From: JANOQP01 sp044227705
GTDB lineage: Bacteria > Bacteroidota > Bacteroidia > Chitinophagales > Saprospiraceae
DNA: 28,144 bases
Reading direction: 5' to 3'
Assembly (NCBI GenBank): GCA_044227705.1
Contig: JBGAWE010000031.1
Location: 1-28,144 of the forward strand
Position numbers and translations under genes: made by a program. This document shows, one piece after another, positions 1 to 8,255 of this stretch (the first letter of the stretch is position 1; every line of letters starts with the position of its first letter). The notes beneath the pieces are model-generated. The model searched no databases. It saw nothing but the letters and a program-made list of their open reading frames with translations, and was not told where the DNA came from.

Positions 1-19
1 CGAACGCAACCATCCATTG

Positions 20-1354
20 ATGAGCATCAAATCGACGCTCGGCCAGACCGAGTTTTTCAAAAACATCCCCAAAATCCCCTTCGAAGGCTCGGCGACAGAC
101 AACCCGCTCGCCTTCCGCTTCTACGACGAAAACTGCCTCGTCGGCGGAAAGACCATGCGCGAGCACCTGCGCTTTGCCGCCTGCTACTGGCACACCTTCG
201 GCGGAACCGGCGGCGACCCGTTCGGCCTGCCGACCAAGGATTTTCCCTGGCTGCGCTCCGCCGACCCGATGCAGCAGGCGCGCGACAAGGCCGATGCAGC
301 CTTCGAGTTCTTTTCGAAACTGGGCATCGGCCACTACTGCTTCCACGACTTCGACCTCGTCGCCGAGGGCAGCAGCCCGGCCGAGAACGAGCGGCGGCTG
401 GCGACCATCATCGATTATTTAAAAGAAAAACAGGCCGAAACAGGCGTGAGGCTCCTCTGGGGAACGGCCAACCTGTTCAGCCACCCGCGCTACATGAACG
501 GCGCGGCCACCAACCCTGACTTCGCCGTCACCGCCCGGGCCGGGGCACAGGTCAAGATGGCGATTGATGCGACGGTCGCGCTCGGTGGCGGCGGCTACGT
601 CTTCTGGGGCGGGCGCGAGGGCTACCTTTCTTTGTTGAACACCGACATGAAACGGGAGCGCGAGCACCTCGCCCGCTTCCTCTCGATGGCCCGCGACTAC
701 GGGCGGCGCAACGGCTTCGACGGCGTTTTCTTCATCGAGCCCAAACCGTGCGAGCCGTCGAAGCACCAATACGACTTCGACGCGGCGACCTGCATCGGCT
801 TCCTGCGCGAGTTCGGTTTGATGGACGATTTCAAACTGAACATCGAGGTCAACCACGCCACGCTCGCCGGGCATTCCTTTCAGCATGAACTCCAGACGGC
901 GGCCGACGCCGGGATGCTCGGCTCCATCGACGCCAACCGGGGCGACCCGCAGAACGGCTGGGACACCGACCAGTTCCCCAACAACCTCCTCGAACTGGCG
1001 GAGTCGATGCTCGTCATCCTGCAATCGGGCGGCCTCGCGGGCGGCGGCATCAACTTCGACGCGAAGACCCGCCGCAACTCGACCGACCTCGAAGACCTTT
1101 TCCATGCGCACATCGGCGGCATGGACTGCTTCGCCCGCGCCCTGCTCGCGGCGAGCGCGATTTTGGAGGACGGGGCTTTGCAAAAACTTCGCGCCGAGCG
1201 TTACGCCTCTTTCGACAGCGGCGACGGCCGGGCCTTTTCAGAGGGAAAGCTGACGCTGGAAGACCTCGCCGCCATCGCCCACGCGACGGACGAGCCGGAG
1301 CGGCGCAGCGGGCGGCAGGAGTTTTTCGAGAACCTCGTCGGGCGGTTCGTCTGA
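20..1354 (+). CDS. xylA: Xylose isomerase
   Basis: Cytoplasmic enzyme that interconverts D-xylose and D-xylulose (and D-glucose and D-fructose) using two divalent metals. The protein is 444 aa from ATG at 20, a normal length for the longer (class II) xylose isomerases. A TTG at 17 directly upstream is in frame, but the ATG is preferred. Family signatures are all visible: FHDFDLV (catalytic His and Asp), VFWGGREGY, the metal-ligand stretch EPKPCEPSKHQYD, NIEVNHATLAGHSF, GSIDANRGD and GWDTDQFP. No key residue appears missing. The upstream context is outside the window, so operon partners such as xylulokinase cannot be judged. A strong terminator follows 27 bases after the stop. Confidence 0.97.
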   Translation: MSIKSTLGQTEFFKNIPKIPFEGSATDNPLAFRFYDENCLVGGKTMREHLRFAACYWHTFGGTGGDPFGLPTKDFPWLRSADPMQQARDKADAAFEFFSKLGIGHYCFHDFDLVAEGSSPAENERRLATIIDYLKEKQAETGVRLLWGTANLFSHPRYMNGAATNPDFAVTARAGAQVKMAIDATVALGGGGYVFWGGREGYLSLLNTDMKREREHLARFLSMARDYGRRNGFDGVFFIEPKPCEPSKHQYDFDAATCIGFLREFGLMDDFKLNIEVNHATLAGHSFQHELQTAADAGMLGSIDANRGDPQNGWDTDQFPNNLLELAESMLVILQSGGLAGGGINFDAKTRRNSTDLEDLFHAHIGGMDCFARALLAASAILEDGALQKLRAERYASFDSGDGRAFSEGKLTLEDLAAIAHATDEPERRSGRQEFFENLVGRFV

Positions 1355-1380
1355 CAGACGGGTTTTGCCCGAAAACACGG

Positions 1381-1416
1381 AGGCCGGAGGAGCAGAGCAG
1401 CTCCCCCGGCCTTTTT
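1381..1416 (+). terminator. Intrinsic terminator of xylA
   Basis: A 7-bp stem (1381-1387 with 1406-1412), one mismatch (1388/1405) and a 5-bp stem (1389-1393 with 1400-1404) close a 6-nt loop. A T5 run at 1412-1416 follows. It lies just after xylA and may also act weakly for the convergent lipoprotein gene, although the minus-strand U-run is poorer. Confidence 0.85.
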
Positions 1417-1440
1417 GTTTTCTCAAAAACCGGCCCTCCA

Positions 1441-2289
1441 TCAACCGAAAACGAACACCCCGAGCGCCTGCCCGGTGTTCGTCATCGTCGACGTCGAGCC
1501 CCAGACGAGCATCCGCACCTTGTGGCCGTTGGTGCTGTTGAACACGCCCGAGACGACGGGGTAAGGCCAGTCCTTGCCCTTGAAGTTGCGCAACTGACCG
1601 GGGGCGTTGGTCAGCAGCGTGGAGTTGTTCAGGTTGATGCCGCCCGAGCAGACCACCTTGTTCGAAAAGTAGGGCCACAGAGCCGTGCCGCCGCCCGACC
1701 AGTTGAGCCATGTGTCGCCCGATTTGTACTGGAACAGGGCCGTCGCGGAGGCAGTGCAGTTGCCGCCGCCGTTGGTGATGCCGACCGACGACGCGCCGGT
1801 GCCGAAGATGCCGATGTAATAGGCCGCCCGGTCGCTCGCTCCGCCGGACTGGGCGCGGTCGAGGTCGACGTCGAGCCGCAGCGCCTTCACGCCGGGCACC
1901 ATTTTTTGGCTCAAGACATTGACCCAAAACCGCTCGCCGCCGAGGGCCTCGGCGGGCAGGTCTTCCGCCGCCGCGACCTTCTCGGCTTCGGTGACGAACG
2001 GCCGCTCGCCCGCCTCGCGCAGGTCTTCCACCGCCTCGAGACGAAAGACGGAGGGGCCGAAGGCGGCGAGCGTCGCCTCGTCGTCGGCCGAGACCTCGAT
2101 GAGGGCCGAGTTGGCGCCGCTGGCGTCGGCGAGGGCGAGGGTTTTCGAGTAACTCCCTTTTTCGGCCTGGACGGCGTCCGCCGGGTCGGTGGCGATGCGG
2201 TCGTCGACGGGCTGTTTTTCACAGGCAAAAAGGGCGAGGAACAGGGCGGGCAACAGGAGGCCCAGGTTCAAAAAGAGGTTCTTTTTCAT
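1441..2289 (-). CDS. Putative exported lipoprotein of unknown function
   Basis: Predicted 282-aa protein; I do not recognise the family. The start is ATG at 2289 because it begins a good lipoprotein signal: MKK, then a hydrophobic stretch to residue 22 and a lipobox-like LFAC with Cys23. Upstream in-frame sequence to 2544 is charged and lacks a signal, so it is taken as non-coding. Residues 24-140 are acidic and Ala/Glu-rich. Residues 155-282 are rich in Gly, Asn, Ser, Thr and aromatics, look beta-rich, and hold two Cys (178 and 214) that could form a disulfide. The gene is divergent from the sigma factor at 2494, with a 204-base gap in which I see no clear -7 element. It converges on xylA. 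Confidence 0.75.
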   Translation of the reverse strand: MKKNLFLNLGLLLPALFLALFACEKQPVDDRIATDPADAVQAEKGSYSKTLALADASGANSALIEVSADDEATLAAFGPSVFRLEAVEDLREAGERPFVTEAEKVAAAEDLPAEALGGERFWVNVLSQKMVPGVKALRLDVDLDRAQSGGASDRAAYYIGIFGTGASSVGITNGGGNCTASATALFQYKSGDTWLNWSGGGTALWPYFSNKVVCSGGINLNNSTLLTNAPGQLRNFKGKDWPYPVVSGVFNSTNGHKVRMLVWGSTSTMTNTGQALGVFVFG

Positions 2290-2493
2290 GATGAAATGTT
2301 CAAAAACAGAGGTTTTACCTACTCGTTCGCAGCTTTTCGGCTTCGGCTGCCCGTGCGCTTGGGTTCGGGGGCGCGGGTTGTCCCGATGGGCTTTCGGTCG
2401 CCGCGCTGCCCAACCGGCGGCTTCCGAAAGGGGAACGGGAAGCCCCGAAAACACCCTACCGGACAGCGGAAAGTTTTTTCCTTCGCCATCGAA

Positions 2494-3003
2494 ATGAACC
2501 GCTCCGACACCTGCCAGCCCGACGTCTTCCGCGACCTCTTCCACCGCCTCGCGGGCGAGTTGCGGCGATTCGCCTTCTACAAGTCCGCCGACTGGGCCGC
2601 TGCCGACGACACGGCGCAGGAAGCCTTCCTCCGGCTGTGGAACCGCTGCCGCGACGTGCCGGCCGAGAAGGCCCGCGCCTTCCTATACGCCGCCGTCAAC
2701 AACCTGCTCATCGACCGGGCGCGGCACGAAAAGGTGCGCTTCCGCTTTGCCGAGCACGAGAAATCGGCCCCGGCGGCGGCCAGCCCCTCGCCCGAGACCG
2801 AGCTGGAAAACCGCGAAATCGACGAGCTTTTGGAAAAGGCCCTCGGCGAGCTGACCGAGGCACAGCGCGAGGTCTTCCTGATGAGCCGGGTGGAAAAACT
2901 GCGCTACCTCGAGATTGCCGACCGCCTCGGCTTGAGCGTCAAGGCCGTCGAAAAGCGGATGCATGGCGCGCTCGTCGAGCTGCGAAAGCTCATCGACCGA
3001 TAG
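2494..3003 (+). CDS. RNA polymerase sigma-70 factor, ECF (FecI-like)
   Basis: A 169-aa ECF sigma factor that would direct RNA polymerase to its own regulon. ATG at 2494 is chosen because sigma region 2 starts soon after; the frame is open much further upstream (to 1522), but that is a shadow of the lipoprotein gene. Region 2 spans about residues 10-78 (DDTAQEAFLRLWNRC, then AFLYAAVNNLLIDRARH). Region 4 spans about 112-165, with the helix-turn-helix YLEIADRLGLSVKAVEKR. The variable linker at 85-105 is Ala/Ser/Pro-rich. It is followed 68 bases later by a FecR-type anti-sigma and then a TonB receptor with an STN domain, the usual order of Bacteroidota cell-surface signalling operons. Confidence 0.93.
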   Translation: MNRSDTCQPDVFRDLFHRLAGELRRFAFYKSADWAAADDTAQEAFLRLWNRCRDVPAEKARAFLYAAVNNLLIDRARHEKVRFRFAEHEKSAPAAASPSPETELENREIDELLEKALGELTEAQREVFLMSRVEKLRYLEIADRLGLSVKAVEKRMHGALVELRKLIDR

Positions 3004-3071
3004 TTTTCCCTTTCAAAAACCGCCGGAAAGAGGGGGGCAAACCGCTCGCCGCCCGTTACCAACCTTGACAC

Positions 3072-4028
3072 ATGGACGACATCGAAAAAAGCGACGACTT
3101 CCTCGCCCGCTGGCTGGCAGGCGAGCTTTCCGCCGAGGAGCGCGAGGCCTTCGAGCGAAGCCCGGGCTTTGCGGCGTACCAGAAAATCGTCGCCGCCGCC
3201 GACCGCCTGCCGCGCCCCGAGGCCGACACCGGGGCCATGTGGGAGCGGTTCCAACAAAAGACGGTTGTCGAAAAGCCGCCCTCGCCGCGCCGATGGCCGC
3301 TCGTTTTGGCCGTCGCCGGGCTGCTGGCCGCGCTCGGCTGGCTCTGGTTTTTCAAAATGTCAAAAGGAGAAAAAGCCGCGCCGCCACCCGCCGCGCCCAA
3401 TCTGCTCATCGCCAAAAACGGCGAACGCCGTTCGGCCACGCTGCCCGACGGCTCGACGGTTCGGCTCAACGCGGCGACCGAAATCCGTTTCGACTCGGCT
3501 TCTTTTTCAAAAGACCGGACGCTCCTGCTCGTCGCGGGCGAGGTCTGGTTCGAGGTGAAAAAAGGGGCCACCCCCTTCCGCGTCGTTGCGGCGGTCGGCA
3601 CGGTCGAGGCGGTCGGGACGGTCTTCTCGGTGCGGTCGCGGGGTGCTGTGCTGCGGGTCGAGTGCTTCGAGGGGCGCGTCCGGGCGGCCGCCGCCGCGAT
3701 GCCGGGCGGTCCGTCAGTGGAGGTGGCGGCGGGGCAAAAAACCACGCTCGACGGGGCCGTTTGGTCGCCCGTCGCGCCCGCCGACGGCGACCGGCCCGGC
3801 TTCCTGCGCGGCGAGAGCCGGTTCGACGGCGAGGCGCTGCGGCTCGTCGCGAACGAGATGCAACGGCAGTTCGACCTCGACATCACGCTCGCCGACGGCC
3901 TCGGCAGCCGCCCGTTCAGCGGAGCTTTTCCGAACGACGACGCGGCGCTGGCCCTGCGCCTCGTCTGCGAACCGCTCGGGCTGCGGGCGGAAACGACAGG
4001 TCGCCGCGTCCACATCTCCCCCAAATAG
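3072..4028 (+). CDS. FecR-family anti-sigma factor
   Basis: A 318-aa inner-membrane anti-sigma regulator expected to hold the upstream ECF sigma and pass on a signal from the receptor. Residues 1-72 are cytoplasmic, with a short helical region (DDFLARWLAGELSAEEREAF) typical of the sigma-binding part. One transmembrane helix lies at about 75-94. The periplasmic FecR domain spans about 115-225 (ATLPDGSTVRLNAATEIRF, then LVAGEVWFEVKKGATPFRV and VGTVFSVR). A C-terminal STN-like/DUF4974-type domain covers about 252-316. The stop is followed by only three bases before the TonB receptor ATG, so the two are almost certainly co-translated. Confidence 0.94.
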   Translation: MDDIEKSDDFLARWLAGELSAEEREAFERSPGFAAYQKIVAAADRLPRPEADTGAMWERFQQKTVVEKPPSPRRWPLVLAVAGLLAALGWLWFFKMSKGEKAAPPPAAPNLLIAKNGERRSATLPDGSTVRLNAATEIRFDSASFSKDRTLLLVAGEVWFEVKKGATPFRVVAAVGTVEAVGTVFSVRSRGAVLRVECFEGRVRAAAAAMPGGPSVEVAAGQKTTLDGAVWSPVAPADGDRPGFLRGESRFDGEALRLVANEMQRQFDLDITLADGLGSRPFSGAFPNDDAALALRLVCEPLGLRAETTGRRVHISPK

Positions 4029-4031
4029 CCG

Positions 4032-6638
4032 ATGGAAAAACTGCGCCCGCTCCTCGTTTTCACAGCCTGCTGCCTCTTTTCGGCCGGGCTGCTCGGGCAG
4101 GTTTTGTTGAACGGAAACTTTCAGGACGTGCCGCTCGAAACGGCTTTTCGGAAGCTCGAAAAACAGGGCCGACTGGCCGTCTCCTTCGACCCCGCCGCCG
4201 TCAGGAGCCTGCGCACGACCGCCGTTTTCAACCAAAAAAGCCCGGCCGAAGCGTTCGCCATCTTGCTGAAGGACAGCCCATTCGCCGCGCAAATCGTGCA
4301 AGACCGCTACGTCATCATCCGCCCACGGGCGCAGGAGGTTGGGCCGCCCGCCGCGCCGCCGGTTCGGCTATGCGGAATCGTCGAGGACGCGGAATCGGGC
4401 GAAAAAATCCCCTTTTCGACGGTTTATTCCATTAAAACGCGGGCCGTCGCGCTCTCCGACTCCCTCGGCCGGTTCGAGCTGAACGCCGCCGCGACGGCCG
4501 TCGAGCGCGACACCTTGCTCATCCGAAGCCTCGGTTTCTTGCCTATGAAAACCCCGGCCCGTCGTTTCGCCGAGGGGAAATGCCGCGCCGTCGCGCTGCG
4601 GCCGAGCGAGCGGTCGCTGGTCGAGGTCGTCGTCGCAGAGCGGTCGTTCGAGGCCCTCTTTTTGCCGAATAAAGGAGAGCCGTCCACGCGGCTGCGGCCC
4701 GACCGGGGTGGCCTCGCGCCGGGCTTCGGCGAGCCGGACGCGCTGCGGATGCTTCAGTTTTTGCCCGGTGTGCGGTCGCTGGCCGACGGCTCGGGCGACC
4801 TGCGGGTACGCGGCGGTTCGCCCGACCAGAACCTCGTCAGTTGGGAGGGGATTCCGCTCTTCCGGCCGAGCCACTTGTTCGGGCAGATACCGGCCTTCAA
4901 CCCCTGGGCCGTGCGCCGCGCCGACCTGTGGAAAGGCAACGCTGGGGCCGACCGCGGCGGCCGCGCCTCCAGTTTTGTGGAACTGACGGGCGAGACGGAC
5001 GCGCCGCCGCGCCTCTCGGTCGCCGCCGGAATCAACCGTTTGAGCGGCCACCTCGGCATCCAGGCACCGCTCTTTGGGCGGCGGGGCGGCCTGTTCCTCT
5101 CGGGCAGGCGGGCGTTTTTGGCCGAGCGGCCCGTCTTCAGGCAGCTTTTCGAGCTTGCCGCGCTCGGCGGGGCGGACGTGCTGCGCGACTCGCTGCGGCC
5201 CTTTTTGCCGACCATGTTTTCGGCGGACTCGCTCCCGGTTCGGGAAAAGGGGGCCTTCCAAGATTTCAACGGTCAGTTCTTCTGCCAACCGGATGCCCGC
5301 AACCGTTTCGGGTGGAGCTTTTTCGTCAGCTCGGACGGCGTGACGCTGCGCTCCGACGACCGGCAGGGCCGCTATTCGAGCCGCGACACGGTTAGGGCGA
5401 ACGCCGCCGGGTCGCGTATTTTTTATCAACGAAAATGGGGCGAACGGGCGGCGCTCGACCTCGCGCTGGTCGTCAGCTCCTACCGGGGGCTTGTCGGCTC
5501 GGTGGCCGTGGCGATGGGCGACAGCCTTTTGGAGCGGCAGGCCAACCGCGTGTCGAACACCGTTTTGCGGGGCGACCACCGCTGGCAGGCGGCGCGGCGG
5601 CTGCGGTTGCAGGCGGGTTTTCAGTGGGAATCGACGGCCGTCCTTTTTAAAAACGAGAGTCGGCTTCACCATCAAACCTTGCTCGACGAGCGGTTGGGAG
5701 AGCAGCCGACCAGCCTCGCTGTTTATGGAAAAGGCCATTTCGAGCTTTCCGAAAAACTGGTGCTGGAAGCGGGCGGGCGGCTGACGGCCTATGAAAACTC
5801 GAAAACACCGCTGCTCGAACCGCGCCTCAACCTGGCTCGGGCGGTGGGCAAGGACTGTTTTTTGAAGGGCAGCGGCGGGGTCTTCCACCAGCTTTTGCAG
5901 CAGGCGCTCGTGCCGAACAGCCTCGGGCTGGCACCCGAGTTTTGGCTGGCAGTGGGCAAGAAGACCGGCATTGACGTGCTGCAGAGCGAGCAGGTGGCCG
6001 CCGGTTTTTCCATCGAAAAAAAGGGATGGACGGTCGATGCCGAGCTTTTTGGGAAACGCCTCGCGCCCGTCGGCGGCCATGCCCTGCGGCTCAACGGCGA
6101 GGCGAGGCCGGTGCCAAACATTCATGGCGAGGAGCGGTCGGCGGGCCTCGAGGCCATCGTCCGGAAGCGGTGGGGCCGCTGCTCCAATTGGGTGAGCTAC
6201 ACCTTCAGCCGGGCGACGGCGCAGTTTGACTCCATCGAGAACGGGCGGTGCTTCGCCTCCGACGACGATCTGCGCCACGCGCTCAACTGGTCGCAAAACT
6301 GGCGGCTCGGGGCCTTCGAGCTGGCGGCGGTCGGGCATTTCCGCAGCGGGCTGCCCTATTCGCCGGGGCTTTCGGCGGGGCCGGATGTCGGCGGCGTGTC
6401 ATACGGGCCGCGCAATTCGGAGCGGCTCGGTGGCCTGTTCCGCTGGGACGCGAGCGCGCAGTGGTCGATCGACCGGCAGCGGTTCCGGGCGATGGTTGGG
6501 CTATCGGTCTTCAACCTTTTCGACCGAAAAAACCCGGCTCCGAGGCGTTTTTTTCTGCAAACCAACGGGCAACTCGGGTCGCGGGAAGGGGCGGGGCTAG
6601 GGCGAGTGGTCAATGTTTTCGCGTTCGTCCGGTTTTGA
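4032..6638 (+). CDS. STN-domain TonB-dependent receptor
   Basis: An 868-aa outer-membrane receptor. Signal peptide at about 1-23; secretin/TonB N-terminal (STN) signalling domain about 27-98; carboxypeptidase-like regulatory domain about 112-192 (VRLCGIVEDAESGEKIPFSTV); plug about 215-322 (LQFLPGVRSLADGSGDLRVRGG, a typical plug motif); then a beta-barrel ending in VFAFVRF with a terminal aromatic. The STN domain matches the FecR C-terminal domain encoded three bases upstream, so it probably senses its ligand and signals to the sigma factor. No SusD partner follows, which argues against a classical glycan SusCD pair; a siderophore, metal complex or small oligomer is possible but the substrate cannot be read from sequence. 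Its last 29 bases overlap the 3' end of the convergent TPR gene. Confidence 0.93.
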   Translation: MEKLRPLLVFTACCLFSAGLLGQVLLNGNFQDVPLETAFRKLEKQGRLAVSFDPAAVRSLRTTAVFNQKSPAEAFAILLKDSPFAAQIVQDRYVIIRPRAQEVGPPAAPPVRLCGIVEDAESGEKIPFSTVYSIKTRAVALSDSLGRFELNAAATAVERDTLLIRSLGFLPMKTPARRFAEGKCRAVALRPSERSLVEVVVAERSFEALFLPNKGEPSTRLRPDRGGLAPGFGEPDALRMLQFLPGVRSLADGSGDLRVRGGSPDQNLVSWEGIPLFRPSHLFGQIPAFNPWAVRRADLWKGNAGADRGGRASSFVELTGETDAPPRLSVAAGINRLSGHLGIQAPLFGRRGGLFLSGRRAFLAERPVFRQLFELAALGGADVLRDSLRPFLPTMFSADSLPVREKGAFQDFNGQFFCQPDARNRFGWSFFVSSDGVTLRSDDRQGRYSSRDTVRANAAGSRIFYQRKWGERAALDLALVVSSYRGLVGSVAVAMGDSLLERQANRVSNTVLRGDHRWQAARRLRLQAGFQWESTAVLFKNESRLHHQTLLDERLGEQPTSLAVYGKGHFELSEKLVLEAGGRLTAYENSKTPLLEPRLNLARAVGKDCFLKGSGGVFHQLLQQALVPNSLGLAPEFWLAVGKKTGIDVLQSEQVAAGFSIEKKGWTVDAELFGKRLAPVGGHALRLNGEARPVPNIHGEERSAGLEAIVRKRWGRCSNWVSYTFSRATAQFDSIENGRCFASDDDLRHALNWSQNWRLGAFELAAVGHFRSGLPYSPGLSAGPDVGGVSYGPRNSERLGGLFRWDASAQWSIDRQRFRAMVGLSVFNLFDRKNPAPRRFFLQTNGQLGSREGAGLGRVVNVFAFVRF

Positions 6639-7290
6639 GGCTGCCCCACAGGCACCGCCTCGTAGCCTCGCGGTACGGCTCGCGCACCGTCTTGCTGTCG
6701 AGCACTTTTTGGAAGGCCTGCCGCGCCTCCTCCCGTCGGCCGAGCGATTCGAGGGCGAGGCCCCGGAAGTAGAAAGCTTCGTCGCCGACGGCCTCGGTCG
6801 CCGCGTCCATGCGATCCCATTCGGCAAGGGCGGCGGCGGCATTGCCCATTTTCAAAAAGCACATCCCCCGAAAGAAGCGGTCGGCTGGTGCGGCGGCCTC
6901 GAGGGCGCGGCGGAAATCACCGGACTGGTAGGCGGCGATGGCCTGCTTGCTGCGCTCGAAGCCGGTCTCGACGGCGGCGCCCCGGACGGCCGACGGCTCG
7001 AACGGATAATCGACGGCCATCGCGACGGCGGGCGAGGCGACGTCATTTCCGCCGGAAAAAAGCCCGGCCGTCCAGCAGACGGCGAGCGCGAGACCGGCCG
7101 CGACGGCCCAGCCAGCCCAGCGGTTTTTTTTCAAAAAAAGGGAAAGGCCCGGCCGCTCGCGCCCCGCGATTTTGTTCCAACGGGCGACGCGCTCGGCATC
7201 GAGGTGGGCGCGGAGGAGCCGCTGTTCGAGGGGCGAAAGCTCGTCGGGCGGAAGGCTGGCGGGGTCGAGGTGGTTGAATGAGTCGCTCAT
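6610..7290 (-). CDS. Membrane-anchored TPR protein, possible sigma regulator
   Basis: A 226-aa protein started at ATG 7290, two bases after the stop of the upstream sigma gene; the pair is tightly coupled. The cytoplasmic N-terminus (1-55) contains LPPDELSPLEQRLLRAHLDAE. One transmembrane helix lies at about 58-80, followed by an exported part with two or three TPR-like repeats (about 110-205: AIAAYQSGDFRRALEAA, FRGMCFLKMGNAAAALAEW, FYFRGLALESLGRREEARQAF). The layout (short cytoplasmic region, one TM, periplasmic repeats, directly behind a sigma gene) resembles an anti-sigma factor. It has no FecR or recognisable zinc anti-sigma motif, so that role is inference. The 3' end overlaps the TonB receptor gene by 29 bases. 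Confidence 0.78.
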   Translation of the reverse strand: MSDSFNHLDPASLPPDELSPLEQRLLRAHLDAERVARWNKIAGRERPGLSLFLKKNRWAGWAVAAGLALAVCWTAGLFSGGNDVASPAVAMAVDYPFEPSAVRGAAVETGFERSKQAIAAYQSGDFRRALEAAAPADRFFRGMCFLKMGNAAAALAEWDRMDAATEAVGDEAFYFRGLALESLGRREEARQAFQKVLDSKTVREPYREATRRCLWGSLKTGRTRKH

Positions 7291-7292
7291 TT

Positions 7293-7919
7293 TTACTGGT
7301 CTTGAAGATTTTGGAAAAAGGCACGGCGCAGCTTTTCGACGCACCGGTGCTTGTCCTGTTTGACGGCGTCGGTGCGCTTGCCGAGCATTTCCGCGATGCG
7401 CTGGTGCGGAAGCTCGTCGTAATAGAAGCCCTTGAGGACACCGCTGCATTTTTCGCAGAGCGTCGCCCATGCTTTTGAAAAGGCGGCGAGGTGCTCGGCG
7501 GTGAAGTCGGGCGCGGCCTCGTTGCCCATCATGCCGTCCGGAAAATCGGCGGTGGCCACCTCGCGGCTGCGGCGCAGGCGGCGCTGGTGGCCGGTGACGA
7601 CGACACGGTGGAGGTACGCCTCGAGGTTGCCGTAGTTGACCTTCCGGGCGACGAGCAGGCGGCGGAAATCGAGCAGGGCGTTCATCACGGAGTCCTCCGC
7701 GTCGGCCGTCTGGGCGGAATGGGCCGATTGGAGCATCCGCACGAGGCGGCGGAACTGGCGGACGAAGACGCGCTCGAAAAGCCGCTCGTCGCCCGCCTCG
7801 AGCTGGTCGAGGAGCTGGGCAAAGGCCGTCTCGTCGAGGCCGAAGTTCTTGTTCGCGGTTGCGGCTGGCTCAATCATGGTTCTCGCCGTGAGCGGGTGGA
7901 GCGGGATGGCTGTGGTCAT
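7293..7919 (-). CDS. ECF-like RNA polymerase sigma factor
   Basis: A 208-aa sigma-70-like protein. Region 2-like sequence spans about 45-118 (AEDSVMNALLDFRRLLV, then NLEAYLHRVVVTGHQRRLRR). Region 4-like sequence spans about 140-203, with the helix-turn-helix YDELPHQRIAEMLGKRTDAVKQDKH. It is more divergent than the FecI-like factor at 2494 and has a Cys pair (CEKC, 155-158) between the regions. ATG at 7919 gives a 208-aa product; ATG at 7877 is a plausible shorter start and would drop a poorly conserved-looking N-terminal tail. It is co-directional with the TPR membrane gene. It sits head-to-head with the lipoprotein/CHAT block, which suggests it controls that block, but this is not proven. 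Confidence 0.83.
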   Translation of the reverse strand: MTTAIPLHPLTARTMIEPAATANKNFGLDETAFAQLLDQLEAGDERLFERVFVRQFRRLVRMLQSAHSAQTADAEDSVMNALLDFRRLLVARKVNYGNLEAYLHRVVVTGHQRRLRRSREVATADFPDGMMGNEAAPDFTAEHLAAFSKAWATLCEKCSGVLKGFYYDELPHQRIAEMLGKRTDAVKQDKHRCVEKLRRAFFQNLQDQ

Positions 7920-8053
7920 CGCGAAGGTATTTTTTCAAAAAAAAACCGGCCGGTCGGCCGTCTCGAAAAAAACACAAGTGATTGGTTTTCAACGCTTTGG
8001 GCGGTTTGCTCGCCCGCTCGCGTTTCGTCTTGTTCAACCTAAAAAGCCACAGA

Positions 8054-8104
8054 GCGACCGGAGGTGACAGCCCCGGCCGCTTTATTTTTTTGGGCTGTCA
8101 CCTC
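8054..8104. repeat. 13-bp inverted repeat overlapping a terminator-like hairpin
   Basis: Bases 8061-8073 (GAGGTGACAGCCC) are perfectly complementary to 8092-8104. In addition, 8054-8061 can pair with 8073-8080 (GCG, mismatch, CCGG) just before the T-rich run 8081-8091, the shape of a rho-independent terminator whose loop is the left arm of the long repeat. The two pairings share only one base at each edge, so they could be alternatives or form an H-type pseudoknot. No flanking gene ends here, so an ordinary gene-end terminator is not expected. It could also be a copy of a dispersed intergenic palindrome. Confidence 0.6.
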
Positions 8105-8188
8105 GGCGGGGCGGCGGGTTTTTGAAGATGTCCCGCAAGTTGAACGGCAGCCGGAAGCCGCCAGACGGGCGGGACAAGCTCGAAAGCT

Positions 8189-8255
8189 CGCCCGGCTTTC
8201 TTCAAAAACAACGGGCGCGGAGCCAGCCGAAACGCCGCGAAGTGAGTAGGCCCAC
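8189..8255 (+). promoter_or_regulatory. Conserved RNA-like leader element, copy 1
   Basis: A hairpin (8189-8194 with 8212-8217) leads into a 39-nt block (8217-8255) that recurs at 9587-9625 with one mismatch. Inside the block GCGG (8217-8220) can pair with CCGC (8235-8238), and GGGC (8213-8216) with GCCC (8250-8253). The block ends exactly 30 nt before the ATG of the lipoprotein gene. An upstream CGGGCG (8166-8171) could also capture the 8189-8194 arm, giving mutually exclusive folds. It does not match any riboswitch class I can recall. It may be a cis-acting RNA or a protein/sigma recognition site. Confidence 0.6.

Noticed and set aside
1522..2493. N-terminal extension of the FecI-like sigma factor
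   Set aside because: In frame, but antisense to the lipoprotein gene and not part of any sigma fold; ATG at 2494 fits the family.
4368..6338. 656-codon open frame on the minus strand
   Set aside because: Antisense to the TonB receptor. The translation is Arg/Pro/Gln-rich with no domain; long antisense frames are common in high-G+C DNA with strong third-position bias.
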